Source of the DNA: Hoplostethus atlanticus | Taxonomy: Eukaryota > Chordata > Actinopteri > Trachichthyiformes > Trachichthyidae | Reading direction: 5' to 3' | Length of the DNA stretch: 64,000 nucleotides | NCBI GenBank assembly: GCA_034670405.1 | Contig: JAXDDX010000003.1 | Location: 9,718,501 to 9,782,500 of the forward strand | Part shown: piece by piece, positions 10,304-38,435 of the stretch | Layout of the letters: each line of letters begins with the position of its first letter | How positions within the stretch are numbered: the stretch's first letter is position 1 | The notes under the pieces: model-generated | Told to the model about the DNA's origin: nothing | What the model saw: only the letters and a program-made list of their open reading frames with translations | Database searches by the model: none | Position numbers and translations under genes: made by a program

Positions 10304-11255
10304 TTACGGACACAAACGGGTGAAACTCGTGGAAGTCGCCGCACCCTCTTGTCTAAGGCTGACCCTGGAGACATGGGGCTCTGGGTAGACAGTGGTCAGA
10401 AAGCCAGACTGATGGAGATGACCCATGGCAGCAGAATGGCAGTGATGAGGTTGGCAAGAGTGAGGATAGTAGTTCTCATTTAGTGAGAGAAGAAACTGGC
10501 TCCCTCTGAGGCAGGTGTCCTCCTGCTGCCTCAAAGCAAGAGGGAAATGAAGACGCGACGGGAGGCCATGATAAGCCTCTCTGTCTTTGTGCCACCATGC
10601 TGCATCGGCCGTCCTGATCACTTTGCAACTATTTAGAGGGTAGCCTCCTATGAGAAGGTCTTGGCTAGAGGGAAGGTCCATACTTCTATGTACATCCCAC
10701 AATGGCCCCCACAGGGCAGGCATACCACCCTCCATGGTAATATGCTGCACTGGCATGGTGTGTGAGGATGGAGCTGAAGATGTAGTGTGGGTTTCACTGG
10801 ATGGAAACGGTTTGCTTAAGGTCTGATGAGATGGCTGGCTCTTACAGGAATCAAGCTGGTCATCTTCCCCTGCCTCCTCCTGCTTCATCCCTCTTGACCT
10901 TTACCAGGCCCCCACACTCAAGCTGTCGTTTCCTGTCACCTGACTCCCAGCTGCGACTCCCATTGTGGCTGCTGCCAAATTCAGGAGTCACTGTCTGATG
11001 CAAAGATGTAAGAGGTACAGCCTTGTGAGAAATATCCAGCGGGTGACCTCTGTGCTTCTCCTTTCCATCCGTTTTCTCTTCCTGTCTGTCCCAGCGTAGG
11101 TGCACGGGCTGTCCCCACTCCTCACAGTCAGGTTTCTCCCTCTTTGGTTGTATGGTTGTGATGAGGTGCTGCTGATGATGTGTCATACTGGTCAGGGGAA
11201 TGACTTTTGCTGAGGTGTCTTTTATTTCCTGCTGCCTTTTCTGTTCCACTCATGT
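10304..11255 (-). other. Overlapping long open frames, possible 3' part of the unrecognised minus-strand gene
   Basis: Two open frames overlap near 10860-10888: 11249 to 10860 (about 129 codons, no ATG at its first codon) and 10888 to 10304 (about 194 codons). Both encode hydrophilic, low-complexity sequence rich in His, Ser and Gln. A good acceptor (ACATCGCAG) sits at 11256, but the phase carried from the exon at 11888-11974 would meet a TGA at once. The region is therefore either a terminal exon that stops early plus 3' UTR, or coding sequence in a frame I cannot fix. No homologue recognised. Confidence 0.2.
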
Positions 11256-11887
11256 CTGCGATGTTTATTTCTAAATTTCCACATGGAATCTGTCCACATG
11301 GGCATGCTAAAGAGCAAGAAGCAGAGCAGCTTGATTAACTTTGCTGTCTTATATACTGTGGCTAAAAGTATTTATGACGTTGTTCTTGAACTCACCTGGA
11401 TTGGGACAGATGCTTGACGGTTGGACTAATGCCCTGTGTTGTTTCATTGAGTCAATTAGATTGGTGGCAGAGGAAAAGTCGGGTGCCGTTTCTCGATGGA
11501 GATTCTTAGGTTTCATCTGCATTTTCTGTTTAGGGATGCATCAAATACAAAGCATGACATATTTTTGGAGCCAGATACAAACCTATGTAAACTAAGACCA
11601 CGAAATGTAGAAAAGTCAAGGGGGTGGAAGTACTTTATGTGACAGAAATTACCGTAACTTGCTTATGGTGATGGATCTTCCATGCAATGCAGACATGCAT
11701 CGCACCCCACCTCTCTCGTTTCTGAGAAAACAAAATGTCAAAAGATTGCACAACAAATGATGTCAAATTTGATTCACAGAAGTTCTTTAAATTTCATTTA
11801 ATTTCCCTCAAAGTCTGACAGGCCTTTGATCTTTAAAAGGCAACAGAGGCAAGAAAATATTTTTTGATCGATGCATCGTTCACATAC

Positions 11888-12765
11888 ATTTGGTCGGAAG
11901 GCCCCCTGCGAGGTTCTGTGGAAGGCTGTGAAGGGGGTGAAGCAGGGCTGCTTTGGTGTCCCTCTGGATAGCGGCTGGAGGAGCTATACAATGAAGTGAA
12001 AGGGAATAAATATTGAAATTATGCTTGGTGGTTAAGTGGAAAAAAATAGAACGGGAGAGAATTTCTAGAAATATTGCTATGACCTTGGAGGGATAACAGG
12101 TTGCTTATGCTGTATCTGCAGAGGAACTGCTTTAGTTGGGAAATGATGAAGTTACAAAAAAAGATTAAAAAAAAAAAGTATATTCTATCACTAAAACATA
12201 AGAGACACAGTACAATGGCACATCTCCTTACGTTACTGTCCTGGGTTCCCATTATGGACGGAGCAGGTAAGATAGCAGAGGAATAGTGCAGCATGGGAGT
12301 GAAGGTATGCTGGTGAGTGTGCCGATGCGTGTGTTGGTACTGATGAACCTGAGCGTGCACGTATGAGGTGGATTGCTGAGAGGAAAGCAATCTCGATTCC
12401 TGAGTATGCAGGATGTTGTACTCTAGAGGAGAAGATCCCACACAACATTACTGTATTTGGTCATTATTCATTTGGGAAGATTAAATCTCTCAAGTATTTC
12501 AACTGTAACGGCACAATAGGATATAGTAATAGTTCATATACCTGACTGGGAAGCCCTTTTTGGAAGTAGGACTGGTGTCAGTGGGTTTTCCCCTGGCATC
12601 AGTGAGGCTGGTTCAAGGGCTGCTAGGGTTGCAAACATGCTGGACTGAAGTAATGATGTGACCCAGTTCAGTGAGGAGATGGAGCTTTCCTCAGGACAGG
12701 AGAAATTTGGCAGATTCACATGCTTGTTTGAGGCAAAGTCTTCTGCCACCCGATTAGGGATCAAC
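11888..12765 (-). CDS. Unrecognised gene, at least three phase-compatible coding exons (partial model)
   Basis: Exons in transcript order are 12765..12542 (donor GTATAT), 12422..12232 (acceptor TCCTCTAG, donor GTAAGG) and 11974..11888 (acceptor CTCCTCCAG, donor GTATGT). Phases run 2-1-0-0 with no internal stop. The first exon encodes CPEESSISSLNWVTSLLQSS and a Leu/Pro-rich stretch. The second is rich in Gln, Ser, His and Thr, including QYQHTHRHTHQHT. The third is short. The composition suggests a disordered nuclear or regulatory protein, but I recognise no domain or family. The true start lies upstream on the minus strand and the end is uncertain. It is convergent with HINFP. Confidence 0.4.
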
Positions 12766-13962
12766 CTTCAGTGAAAGGCACAAACAGAAACATGTTGAGT
12801 TAATAATCCCTCGTAATATTACTGAAAAGGGGTTGTTTCTTGTTTTCCCCTTTTCCACTACTTCCTCACGTTTCATTCTATATCTTTTTTTATGTTCTGC
12901 CATCAATGATATTGGGTCTTTTTGGACCTCTTGAAGTGCTTAGAATCTGTTGTGTACAGTGTGGTCTGGGGATGCAGCATTGTACTGGTTAAAGGATTAT
13001 TATGTTGTGGGTGATAAGGAACTTTGCTGTTTTGGTCAGAGAACTGATTTGTGTCCAGAGAATAATCTGGACTCTGTACCTGGATTTTATTTTACTCTGG
13101 ATTTTGTTCCACTCTGTGTATACATCGGCCCTCTGATGCTGGTGAGTTGCCTAGAGATACAGAGAGTCCCAGGCTGCTAAATTAAATATCCATACAAAAG
13201 TAGATATACTAGGAATTTCTTGAGACAAGTTGTCTTAAATATGCCGTCTAAAAACGACTATATCTTGTTAGACCACATCATGGAGAGTAATCCAATTGAG
13301 GACCTTCTGTGTGCCAATCCATTTAATTAATTTGCGATCCATCCGCTCCAAGGACACGTGATTAGTAATGCTGTCAGTGAATAGTGAACAATCTGACTGA
13401 TATGCAGTGCATCTGGTGAATGCACCATGGCGCTAGAAAGAGAACAGGCTACAATAATTCATCATAGTGGTACATTATGGATACACTGTGCATTGCTCTA
13501 ACACAATGTTTGTCTCTGGGCCGCAGCTATGTGCAGGCACACAAGACTAAAATCCATGGCAAATAAGTATTATGAACTGCAATTAACTCCCTTTTATGAA
13601 ATATTACTATACACAGAAAAAAAAGAAAAGCCTCACTGGATCTTGGATTGGGTTTGTATTTAGCACTCTAAGGATCTGCATCTATGGGCATACATCTTCC
13701 CCAAAAGTGTCCATAAATAGTATAATAGGATTTCCCAACAGATTGTGCCTGAAATCTGAAAAGACCCGTAGAACAGGAAGTAATTTGTACCTAATTTAAC
13801 CTTTTTTTTTCTATTCTATTGATGCTGTTGTTCGACACTGGAGGCAGGTGAGCTGTGTTTGTTAATGCCAACCTGATGCCACCCAGGTAATGTCTGTCTG
13901 TCCTATGAGTTCCTGAGTATCTCCACCATCCTGAATGTTTGTGCTCCTTGTCCCCTCTAGGC
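12766..13962. other. Intergenic or intronic DNA without a supported gene
   Basis: No convincing exon. The stretch probably contains the upstream intron of the minus-strand gene ending at about 11.9 kb. A weak + strand exon-like stretch at 13037-13140 is discussed among the rejected items. Confidence 0.3.
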
Positions 13963-14134
13963 TGCACCAATCCAATAGCCCGATCCCTCCTATCTCATAC
14001 AGACGAGATTAGCTGGAGGTTAAACACCCTGTGTTCTCTAAATTTTGTCCTTGTCAGTGTGCCAGATAAATCTCTTAATCTCATAAAGGAGCTGTTTGTT
14101 AAGAGCTTTGGCTGGCCACAAAACAGAGTGAATG
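13963..14134 (+). CDS. Orphan candidate exon
   Basis: The stretch is framed by a pyrimidine-rich acceptor (CTTGTCCCCTCTAG) and a GAG|GTATGA donor. It encodes about 57 residues without a stop, including DEISWRLNTLCSLNFVLV and SLNLIKELFVKSFGWPQNRV. A second AG at about 13999 gives a shorter form in the same frame. The opposite strand is also open with passable splice sites, so even the strand is uncertain. I do not recognise the sequence and found no partner exon. Confidence 0.25.
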
Positions 14135-14869
14135 AGGTATGAGAAACATCTAGCTGTGTCATGTATGTGCACACAGACTGCTGATACATACTACATCAAC
14201 TGTACAACCTTTGACATTGCTGAGTAAGATACATGCCATGTATTTCAAATCTTTCTATAAAGGTTTGACATATTTTTTTCATGCTTTATTGATGTGTATT
14301 ATAATCTAAAAGGCAAAGAGGCTTATTCTAAAAACTTTTGACTGCTGACTGCTGATGTCGAAACAGTATCTGTGTTGGCAGAGCATGTCTGAAAGAATCA
14401 GCAGATATAATGTATAACACAAAAACTAGCCATCAACTTGATAAATCATTGCAGAATTAACATAGTGCCCAGATGATGAAATATCAGATATATTGTCTGT
14501 AAGCCAAACAAAAAAAAAGATTGCCTCTAATAACTGTTTCTTATTTGCATTATATGGATAATCAGGTACAAACACTGGACCACCTTATAGGCATTTGACA
14601 TAATAATTACCACATAATGGTAAAAATAATCTGTGTTAAATGATTCATGATGATGATCATTTACTTATTATAGTAACCATCCATATCACCATCCACCATT
14701 GCAGTATTCTGTTGCAGCCCAAAACAAATCTATATAGTCTGTGTCTAGTTGCTTACCCAAGTGACGAAAACAAGTGAAAAACCTCTTGATGCTTCAGTGT
14801 TTAATATCCAGTGAATAACATCCAGTGCCTCCAGCACGCAGTGCCAGTTGACATAGCGAAAGTAAATGC
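14135..14869. other. Non-coding AT-rich stretch
   Basis: No exon, RNA gene or recognisable repeat is seen before the compound microsatellite that begins near 14870. Confidence 0.3.
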
Positions 14870-14870
14870 T

Positions 14871-14939
<69 letters not shown>

Positions 14940-15011
14940 ACTCACTCACTCACTCACTCACTCACTCACTCACTCACTCACTCACTCACTCACTCACTCA
15001 CTCACTCACAC

Positions 15012-15042
<31 letters not shown>
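14870..15042. repeat. Compound microsatellite (CT)n-(CTCA)n-(CAGA)n
   Basis: About 65 bases of CT repeat pass into about 75 bases of CTCA repeat and then about 30 bases of CAGA repeat. The open frames through it are artefacts of repetition. Confidence 0.95.
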
Positions 15043-16895
15043 CAGGCTTGAGAGGTGTACGTTACAATTAAATCCAATCCAATTTCTTTAGGAAGTGCTT
15101 ATTGACAAATTTGTTATTAATAGAGCAAAAAACGATTTAACCAAAACAAACAAATCACAATGTGTTACGGTGTAGGACGGTACTGGACATTATAGGTCTG
15201 GTTACACATGTACATTAATGTTTTTCTATTTAATGGATTAATCCTTTCAGAACTTCAATTCAATAGGGGACCACCTGTTACTGTATGCCAGTGTCAGCTG
15301 CCTGTGGCCCCTGGTCAATTAACCAATGTTACTTACTAACACTAGCAAATACCATTAACTACTCCTAATGGCTTACTCTGATCCCATTAGCCTCCTAAAC
15401 CCTACTGATTTGGTTTAGAGTAAGAGAGCGGATAGAAATAAAAAACAACAATATAAAAAAACATGTTATATTAACATATAACATGGCATTTGGCGCATGT
15501 TTTTCTCTGAAGCACCTTATAATACCATTAATACATACATACATACATACATGCAGGCTGATTTTTGTTTTTTGACATTCCAGTTTTACCTGGTTCTTAG
15601 ATTATATTCAGGCCAAATAGTTGTAGACACAGCAAAGTAAAAGAGGCCTAATATGATAACAAACAATTAATTTAATCAAAAATGTAAAAAATCTAATGTT
15701 AATTAATGTTCTTGATTAATGCTGTAATGCTGTATTTCTTATACATTTGTCAGCACAATGTCAGCATATTAGTTGATTATAGAGCATTGTTAATAAGGAA
15801 CTACTATATATTATATATATACTAACACATGGTTAGTTATTGCGTAATAAAGCATTAATTGAGAATCCATACAGGCATCGTTCCTTAAAGGAAAAACTCA
15901 AAACAAAATTCACATGCTAATCCTTCGATTTTAGACAATTCCAGTTTTGATTTGTGAAAACAAACAAGTCTTCCCTGACTCCCAACAAGAGAACCTACTT
16001 GGGTTGATCTTCCTTCACCCAAAACTCTCTTTATGACATCATAATTAGCCAATTGTGATGGCAGGTGTGGGAAACAATAAAGAGGAAATTGTCAACCCTT
16101 GTGGCTACATATAATATCACTGAAAAGCTCTGAATTTCTAAAGACAACAGAGCTCAACAGAGTGGTATAGATGGCCACAATAGACCATTATAGAAATACT
16201 TTGTGCTGGCAAGAAAAGTAGAGAAACTCCCAATGTGGCTGTGATGCATGTATTTGGGTTTGCTGAGGTCATGTTCCTAAATACTGAAGCAAGTTCAATA
16301 ACCATGGATTCTTTGAATTCTGGGTTTTGGCATGAGCTCTGTCCTGAATGGCTACCTTCAATTGGATCCCATTAAGCAGAACATAAGACGGTCATTGGAT
16401 GAGGCTTTAGGATGACATGTTCTCCTTGATTAGCTAATTCCATTCTCACTAACCAGCCAAATCCTTTTAGTACTGACAGGGTTAAAACCACTGCTCAATT
16501 GAGGAACAGTCTTTAGCCAACCACAGCCTATTGCCCCATATATCCATTATTCATTGATGTGCCAAAACTAATCAGTCAACTAAAAGGAGCTTCTTTGACA
16601 GGCAGCACATATGGAAATTATAGTAATTATGTAAATTCACATACATCTTTTACATGTAATATTTAAGGCATTTAGCAAATGTATCCATAGCAACTTGAGT
16701 GCAACAGCAGAAAATGCTTAAAAATTAAAGTGACCTAAAGAGAGTGCAAATGTCAGAAGCTCAGTGACCTCACAATATTCTTATGACCATCGTGTAATAG
16801 TGAAGTACTGAGAAAATAAATAGTAAGAGCCAACAAGGGGAAAAGAGAAACCATCATTTAATATAGAGCTTTCCCTCTACAGAGCAAGACCTTCC
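15043..16895. other. Non-coding AT-rich intergenic stretch
   Basis: No exon is supported. A short (ACAT)n run lies at about 15530-15552. The rest is AT-rich unique-looking sequence. Confidence 0.35.
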
Positions 16896-16899
16896 ACTT

Positions 16900-17310
16900 A
16901 GTTTTTCTCAGTCGCTTTGGTCGCTTTCTCAGATCAGAATTGAAATTCTCAAAACTACTTGTTCAACCAACCTTAGGTCACATCATCTAGTCACTTGTGC
17001 ACATCATAAAAGTATTTTCTCATTCTTTTGAACAAATTGCAAATGCTTTAGCACATTCATGCAAATGGTTATGTCCAACTCTCTGCTGTTTCCTTCATTA
17101 TCAATAGCTTATGTCATGTTGATTAAAATGTATTATATTGGTTCTCTGTTGAATAGTCTCACCCCCCAGAACATCTAGGCACTAGTTCATTGCATAAGTC
17201 ATTACATGCAAAATGGTTGAACCAATCTGTCAAGCATATCAAGCATGTCAACCATTTCTATTAGACTTTTTTTGTAAATGTGTTCTGAATTGATGAATCT
17301 TGACTTTCAC
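16900..17310 (+). mobile_element. Partial TIR element (related copy)
   Basis: Begins with GTTTTTCTCAGTCGCTTTGG at 16901-16920, the same terminus as the adjacent element at 17311. The two share internal phrases (GCAAATG, TTTTAGCACATT, TCTCATT or CATTTCTC). No right terminus is visible before 17310, so it looks like a truncated or nested copy. Confidence 0.5.
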
Positions 17311-17860
17311 TACAGTTTTTCTCAGTTGCTTTGGCTCAATTCTCCAATGACATTTGAAGTCATCAAACCAATATGTGAAATATTGTTTTACCTGTGCACA
17401 ACAGAAAGAGCATTTCTCTTTACCATTTGCAAATGTTTTAGCACATTTAGGCAAATGACAATTATGACTTATTGGTTGTATATGTATTTTGAAATTGATA
17501 TATGCCAATAATGCCATACAAAAAAAGTGCAGCCTTGTGCATTTTCAATCATTGTCATCAAACCCTTCGCCATAGTTTCCATCAGAGTAACTGTTATATT
17601 GACAACATGGCTAAGCAATTTGACTATCTTGTTTGTACTCAATGACACAAGGACTTGTCATTCTGATGGAACTGACATGTTCGTTGACGTAAGATTTACT
17701 TTTGAGAGATGAACTAAGGATTTTGAGCAAGTTACAGGCTTTTGCAGGTAATCCATTGTGTGGTGCTGTTTGTACCAATTGTTTCGAGAAATGTGTTTAC
17801 TGTTTTGCAAATCTTAAGGATGATTCGAGAAATGTACTAAAGCGACTGAGAAAAACTGTA
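17311..17860. mobile_element. Non-autonomous TIR DNA element, Tc1/mariner-like ends
   Basis: The left end TACAGTTTTTCTCAGTTGCT and the right end, read on the other strand as TACAGTTTTTCTCAGTCGCT, are inverted repeats of about 24 bases. Both begin with TA-CAGT, as expected for Tc1/mariner-type insertion at TA. The interior of about 500 bases encodes no transposase. The open frames on both strands inside it are not genes. Confidence 0.7.
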
Positions 17861-17971
17861 ATATCGGTTTAACTTGGTCATAGTTAAACCGATCCCCAGC
17901 TATTCAATTGTCTGTAACTGTTGAGTCTGAGTGTAAAAAGGCAACAAAACAAAGACGATAGGTAGACGCAC

Positions 17972-17977
17972 TTTATT
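17972..17977 (-). terminator. med13: Distal candidate MED13 polyadenylation signal
   Basis: AATAAA on the minus strand (TTTATT on +). Others lie nearer the stop, at 18107-18112 and 18526-18531. Any of these could end the MED13 transcript, giving a 3' UTR of about 250 to 800 bases. Confidence 0.35.
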
Positions 17978-18034
17978 CCTAAAACAGAAGCTGCACCATC
18001 AGTAGCGGCACACAATTATATGTACACATATACA

Positions 18035-18060
18035 CACGCACACACGCACGCACACACACA
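18035..18060. repeat. (CA)n microsatellite
   Basis: A short CA/CG-interrupted dinucleotide run in the MED13 3' UTR or flank. Confidence 0.8.
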
Positions 18061-18525
18061 ATTACCTAAATCTGTTATATAAAATATATAATCTGACAAT
18101 GTACCTTTTATTCCTCTTCAGAGCTCATTGAGTTACTGTGCGAGAGACTCTGGCACCAAAGTAGACTGAGAGGTAAGTCTCATCCACTCATTGGGTGGGA
18201 CGCAAATGCCCAGGCCAGCTTACTTCATTTTTACAGCATGGCAATAAAAAGGTCTGTACCCTTTGTAAAAATAATACTCTAAAAGCAATCTACAGCAAAT
18301 TCACTTGAACAGGTTTCCGTATTGTAATTGAGAAAATTACATCACTTTTTAAACCAATTCCTTTACAGTGAGATGGCAATATACACACCCTCTAGGATTT
18401 GTAATATATAAAAGATATTAAGCATTAAAAATTCCACATTTAAAAACTTACAATAAATAATATATGCAGGCATTTCATTAGGATAAAATTTCATAGATTG
18501 CAATCTACAGTCATTAAAAAGACAT

Positions 18526-18531
18526 TTTATT
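18526..18531 (-). terminator. med13: Proximal candidate MED13 polyadenylation signal
   Basis: AATAAA on the minus strand about 250 bases past the MED13 stop at 18780-18782. It is the closest canonical hexamer. Confidence 0.4.
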
Positions 18532-18779
18532 CTCCTTTATGAAACGTCCCTTGATCATCCAAAATGCTAAAATGGATTCTTGGCATTTGATTGATTGATT
18601 GGAAACTTCCAGTCAGTCAGTGTTATGTGAGATATACCAGGGAGGGGAGTGGATTCTCCACCTGTACCCTGAAGGAGCGTGAGTTCCATTTCGTCCTGGG
18701 GATCCTTTATAGCAAGAAATCCAATTATACAGTGAGTGATCCATCAAATCAAATCTCAACAGTTGGATCCCATTAGAGT

Positions 18780-36903
<18,124 letters not shown>

Positions 36904-38435
36904 CCTTTCACTGCGTGGTTGTAATGTCACAGTCCATTGTCTCTATCGCCACGAGGAGTGATGACTTTAGCTAACTTGCTGGCAAAGCTTTGCGCTATTT
37001 AGTTGTAATTATCCCGTTGAAGCGCAAACGTTACCAACTTGCTAGCTACAGCTAGGTAACGCTAGTCAAACAGACCGAACTTCTAACCGGCGCTAGCCAC
37101 TGATAGCTTGAAAGCTAAGCTAACGTTAGACAGCCAACCGGATAGCGTCAACTGTAAGCTTCTGGCTATTCGATTCATCAATCCTATTTGAAATGTATTG
37201 TCTGATCTTGTTAGCCGCCAGCTTGCTGCTACATAACCTTAACGCCAAATAGGAAACATTACTATGACATGGGCAGGCTAACCTTCAATCAAACACCAGA
37301 AAAGCTGTGGCGCAATGAAAATATAAGATATCGCAAGCTAATAAACTTCACCTCAATAGCTTAGTCCATGGTTAGCTAATGCTAATGCTAGCTAGCTGAA
37401 CTGAAACAATTTCAAAGCAAAGGAACTCTCCCCTCCCCCTGATCTCTTAGCTTGCTAGCACACAAGCTAACATACCAGAGCTCCAACGGTAGCTAGCTAG
37501 CTAAATAAAACAATTAGCTACGCCGCCATCCCCGTTAAAACCACCACAATGCTCTGATTTAATAAAACTACTCTTAACATGAATGAAATGCCAAATCCGC
37601 GAGATTACTCATCGGCTACTCCTATCTCACACATCCATGGGTCCTGCAGATTTCCATTATTTCAGTTCATGGATTGAATTCTTTAATGGCGGCCAGGAGG
37701 ACAACTCTGCCTCTCAACTCCTATTGGCCAATTTGTGGTAATGGGGGCGTCATCCGGCTTCAAGTAGCTCCATGACTTCACAGGTTTATACAAGATGAAA
37801 GCATAAATGCATCTGTCACTCCTTAATATCTGTTTCTAAACTTATTTCATGATTTATCGCCCAACATCTGCTGCCCATGACAGTTCCACAAGCAAGTAAG
37901 AAGTATCTTGCGCCTGGATTTTGGGAGAAAAAAAAGAATCCAGTTTGTAGAGAAACTCTAGAATAGATCTTGGAGATGAATATGGGAGCAATCCTATTGT
38001 CTGACTGAGCCTTTTGCATTAAATGATATGTGGGCCAAGTGGTGCAGACAAGATGGGGGACGGTCAGGTGGGCATACTGAGACCCCAATGGGAATTAGGC
38101 TAATAGATCCTATGCATCTCAGCTTCACTACTGGGCATTCTATGAAGAACTTTTTTGTGTCCTCGACTCCATCACTATGCTGTAAAAAACCTCTGCTCTT
38201 TTGCTAATAGTAACGCAATTAAAAATACGCCGTGCAAAGAACAACTGTAAATCATCGTGTTATTGTTTTGTAATACATATGATTTAATTTAGTAAATAAT
38301 GCATTCAGTCTCATGCATTTCAACGCCATCTTCTTAACCTGTCATATCGAAACCTAACCACAGGACGGAGACGTTTCCAAAGCAATTTCTCGTCCCTCCC
38401 AAACAGGCGGAGCTACAGAGACAAACGTCAACAAC
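36904..38435. promoter_or_regulatory. Divergent promoter region of MED13 (-) and C3orf33 (+)
   Basis: The start codons of the two head-to-head genes are 1.5 kb apart. Positions 36550-37520 are dense in GCTAGC, GTTAGC and TAACGTTA palindromic words. YY1-like cores lie at 37521-37530 (GATGGCGGCG on -) and 37685-37694 (AATGGCGGCC on +). The MED13 5' UTR must lie here, but its start cannot be fixed. Whether one bidirectional promoter or two separate ones serve the genes is not shown by the sequence. Confidence 0.45.

Noticed and set aside
13037-13140. Exon-like + strand stretch with TTGGTCAG acceptor and ATGCTG|GTGAGT donor
   Set aside because: Open but of random composition, with no partner exon and no recognisable homologue. 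Too weak to annotate.
14811-15071. Ser/Leu/Thr-His repeat frames
   Set aside because: Translation of the CT/CTCA/CAGA compound microsatellite, not a protein.
17248-17517. Frames on both strands within the TIR element at 17311-17860
   Set aside because: No transposase motif, and the inverted-repeat structure explains openness on both strands.
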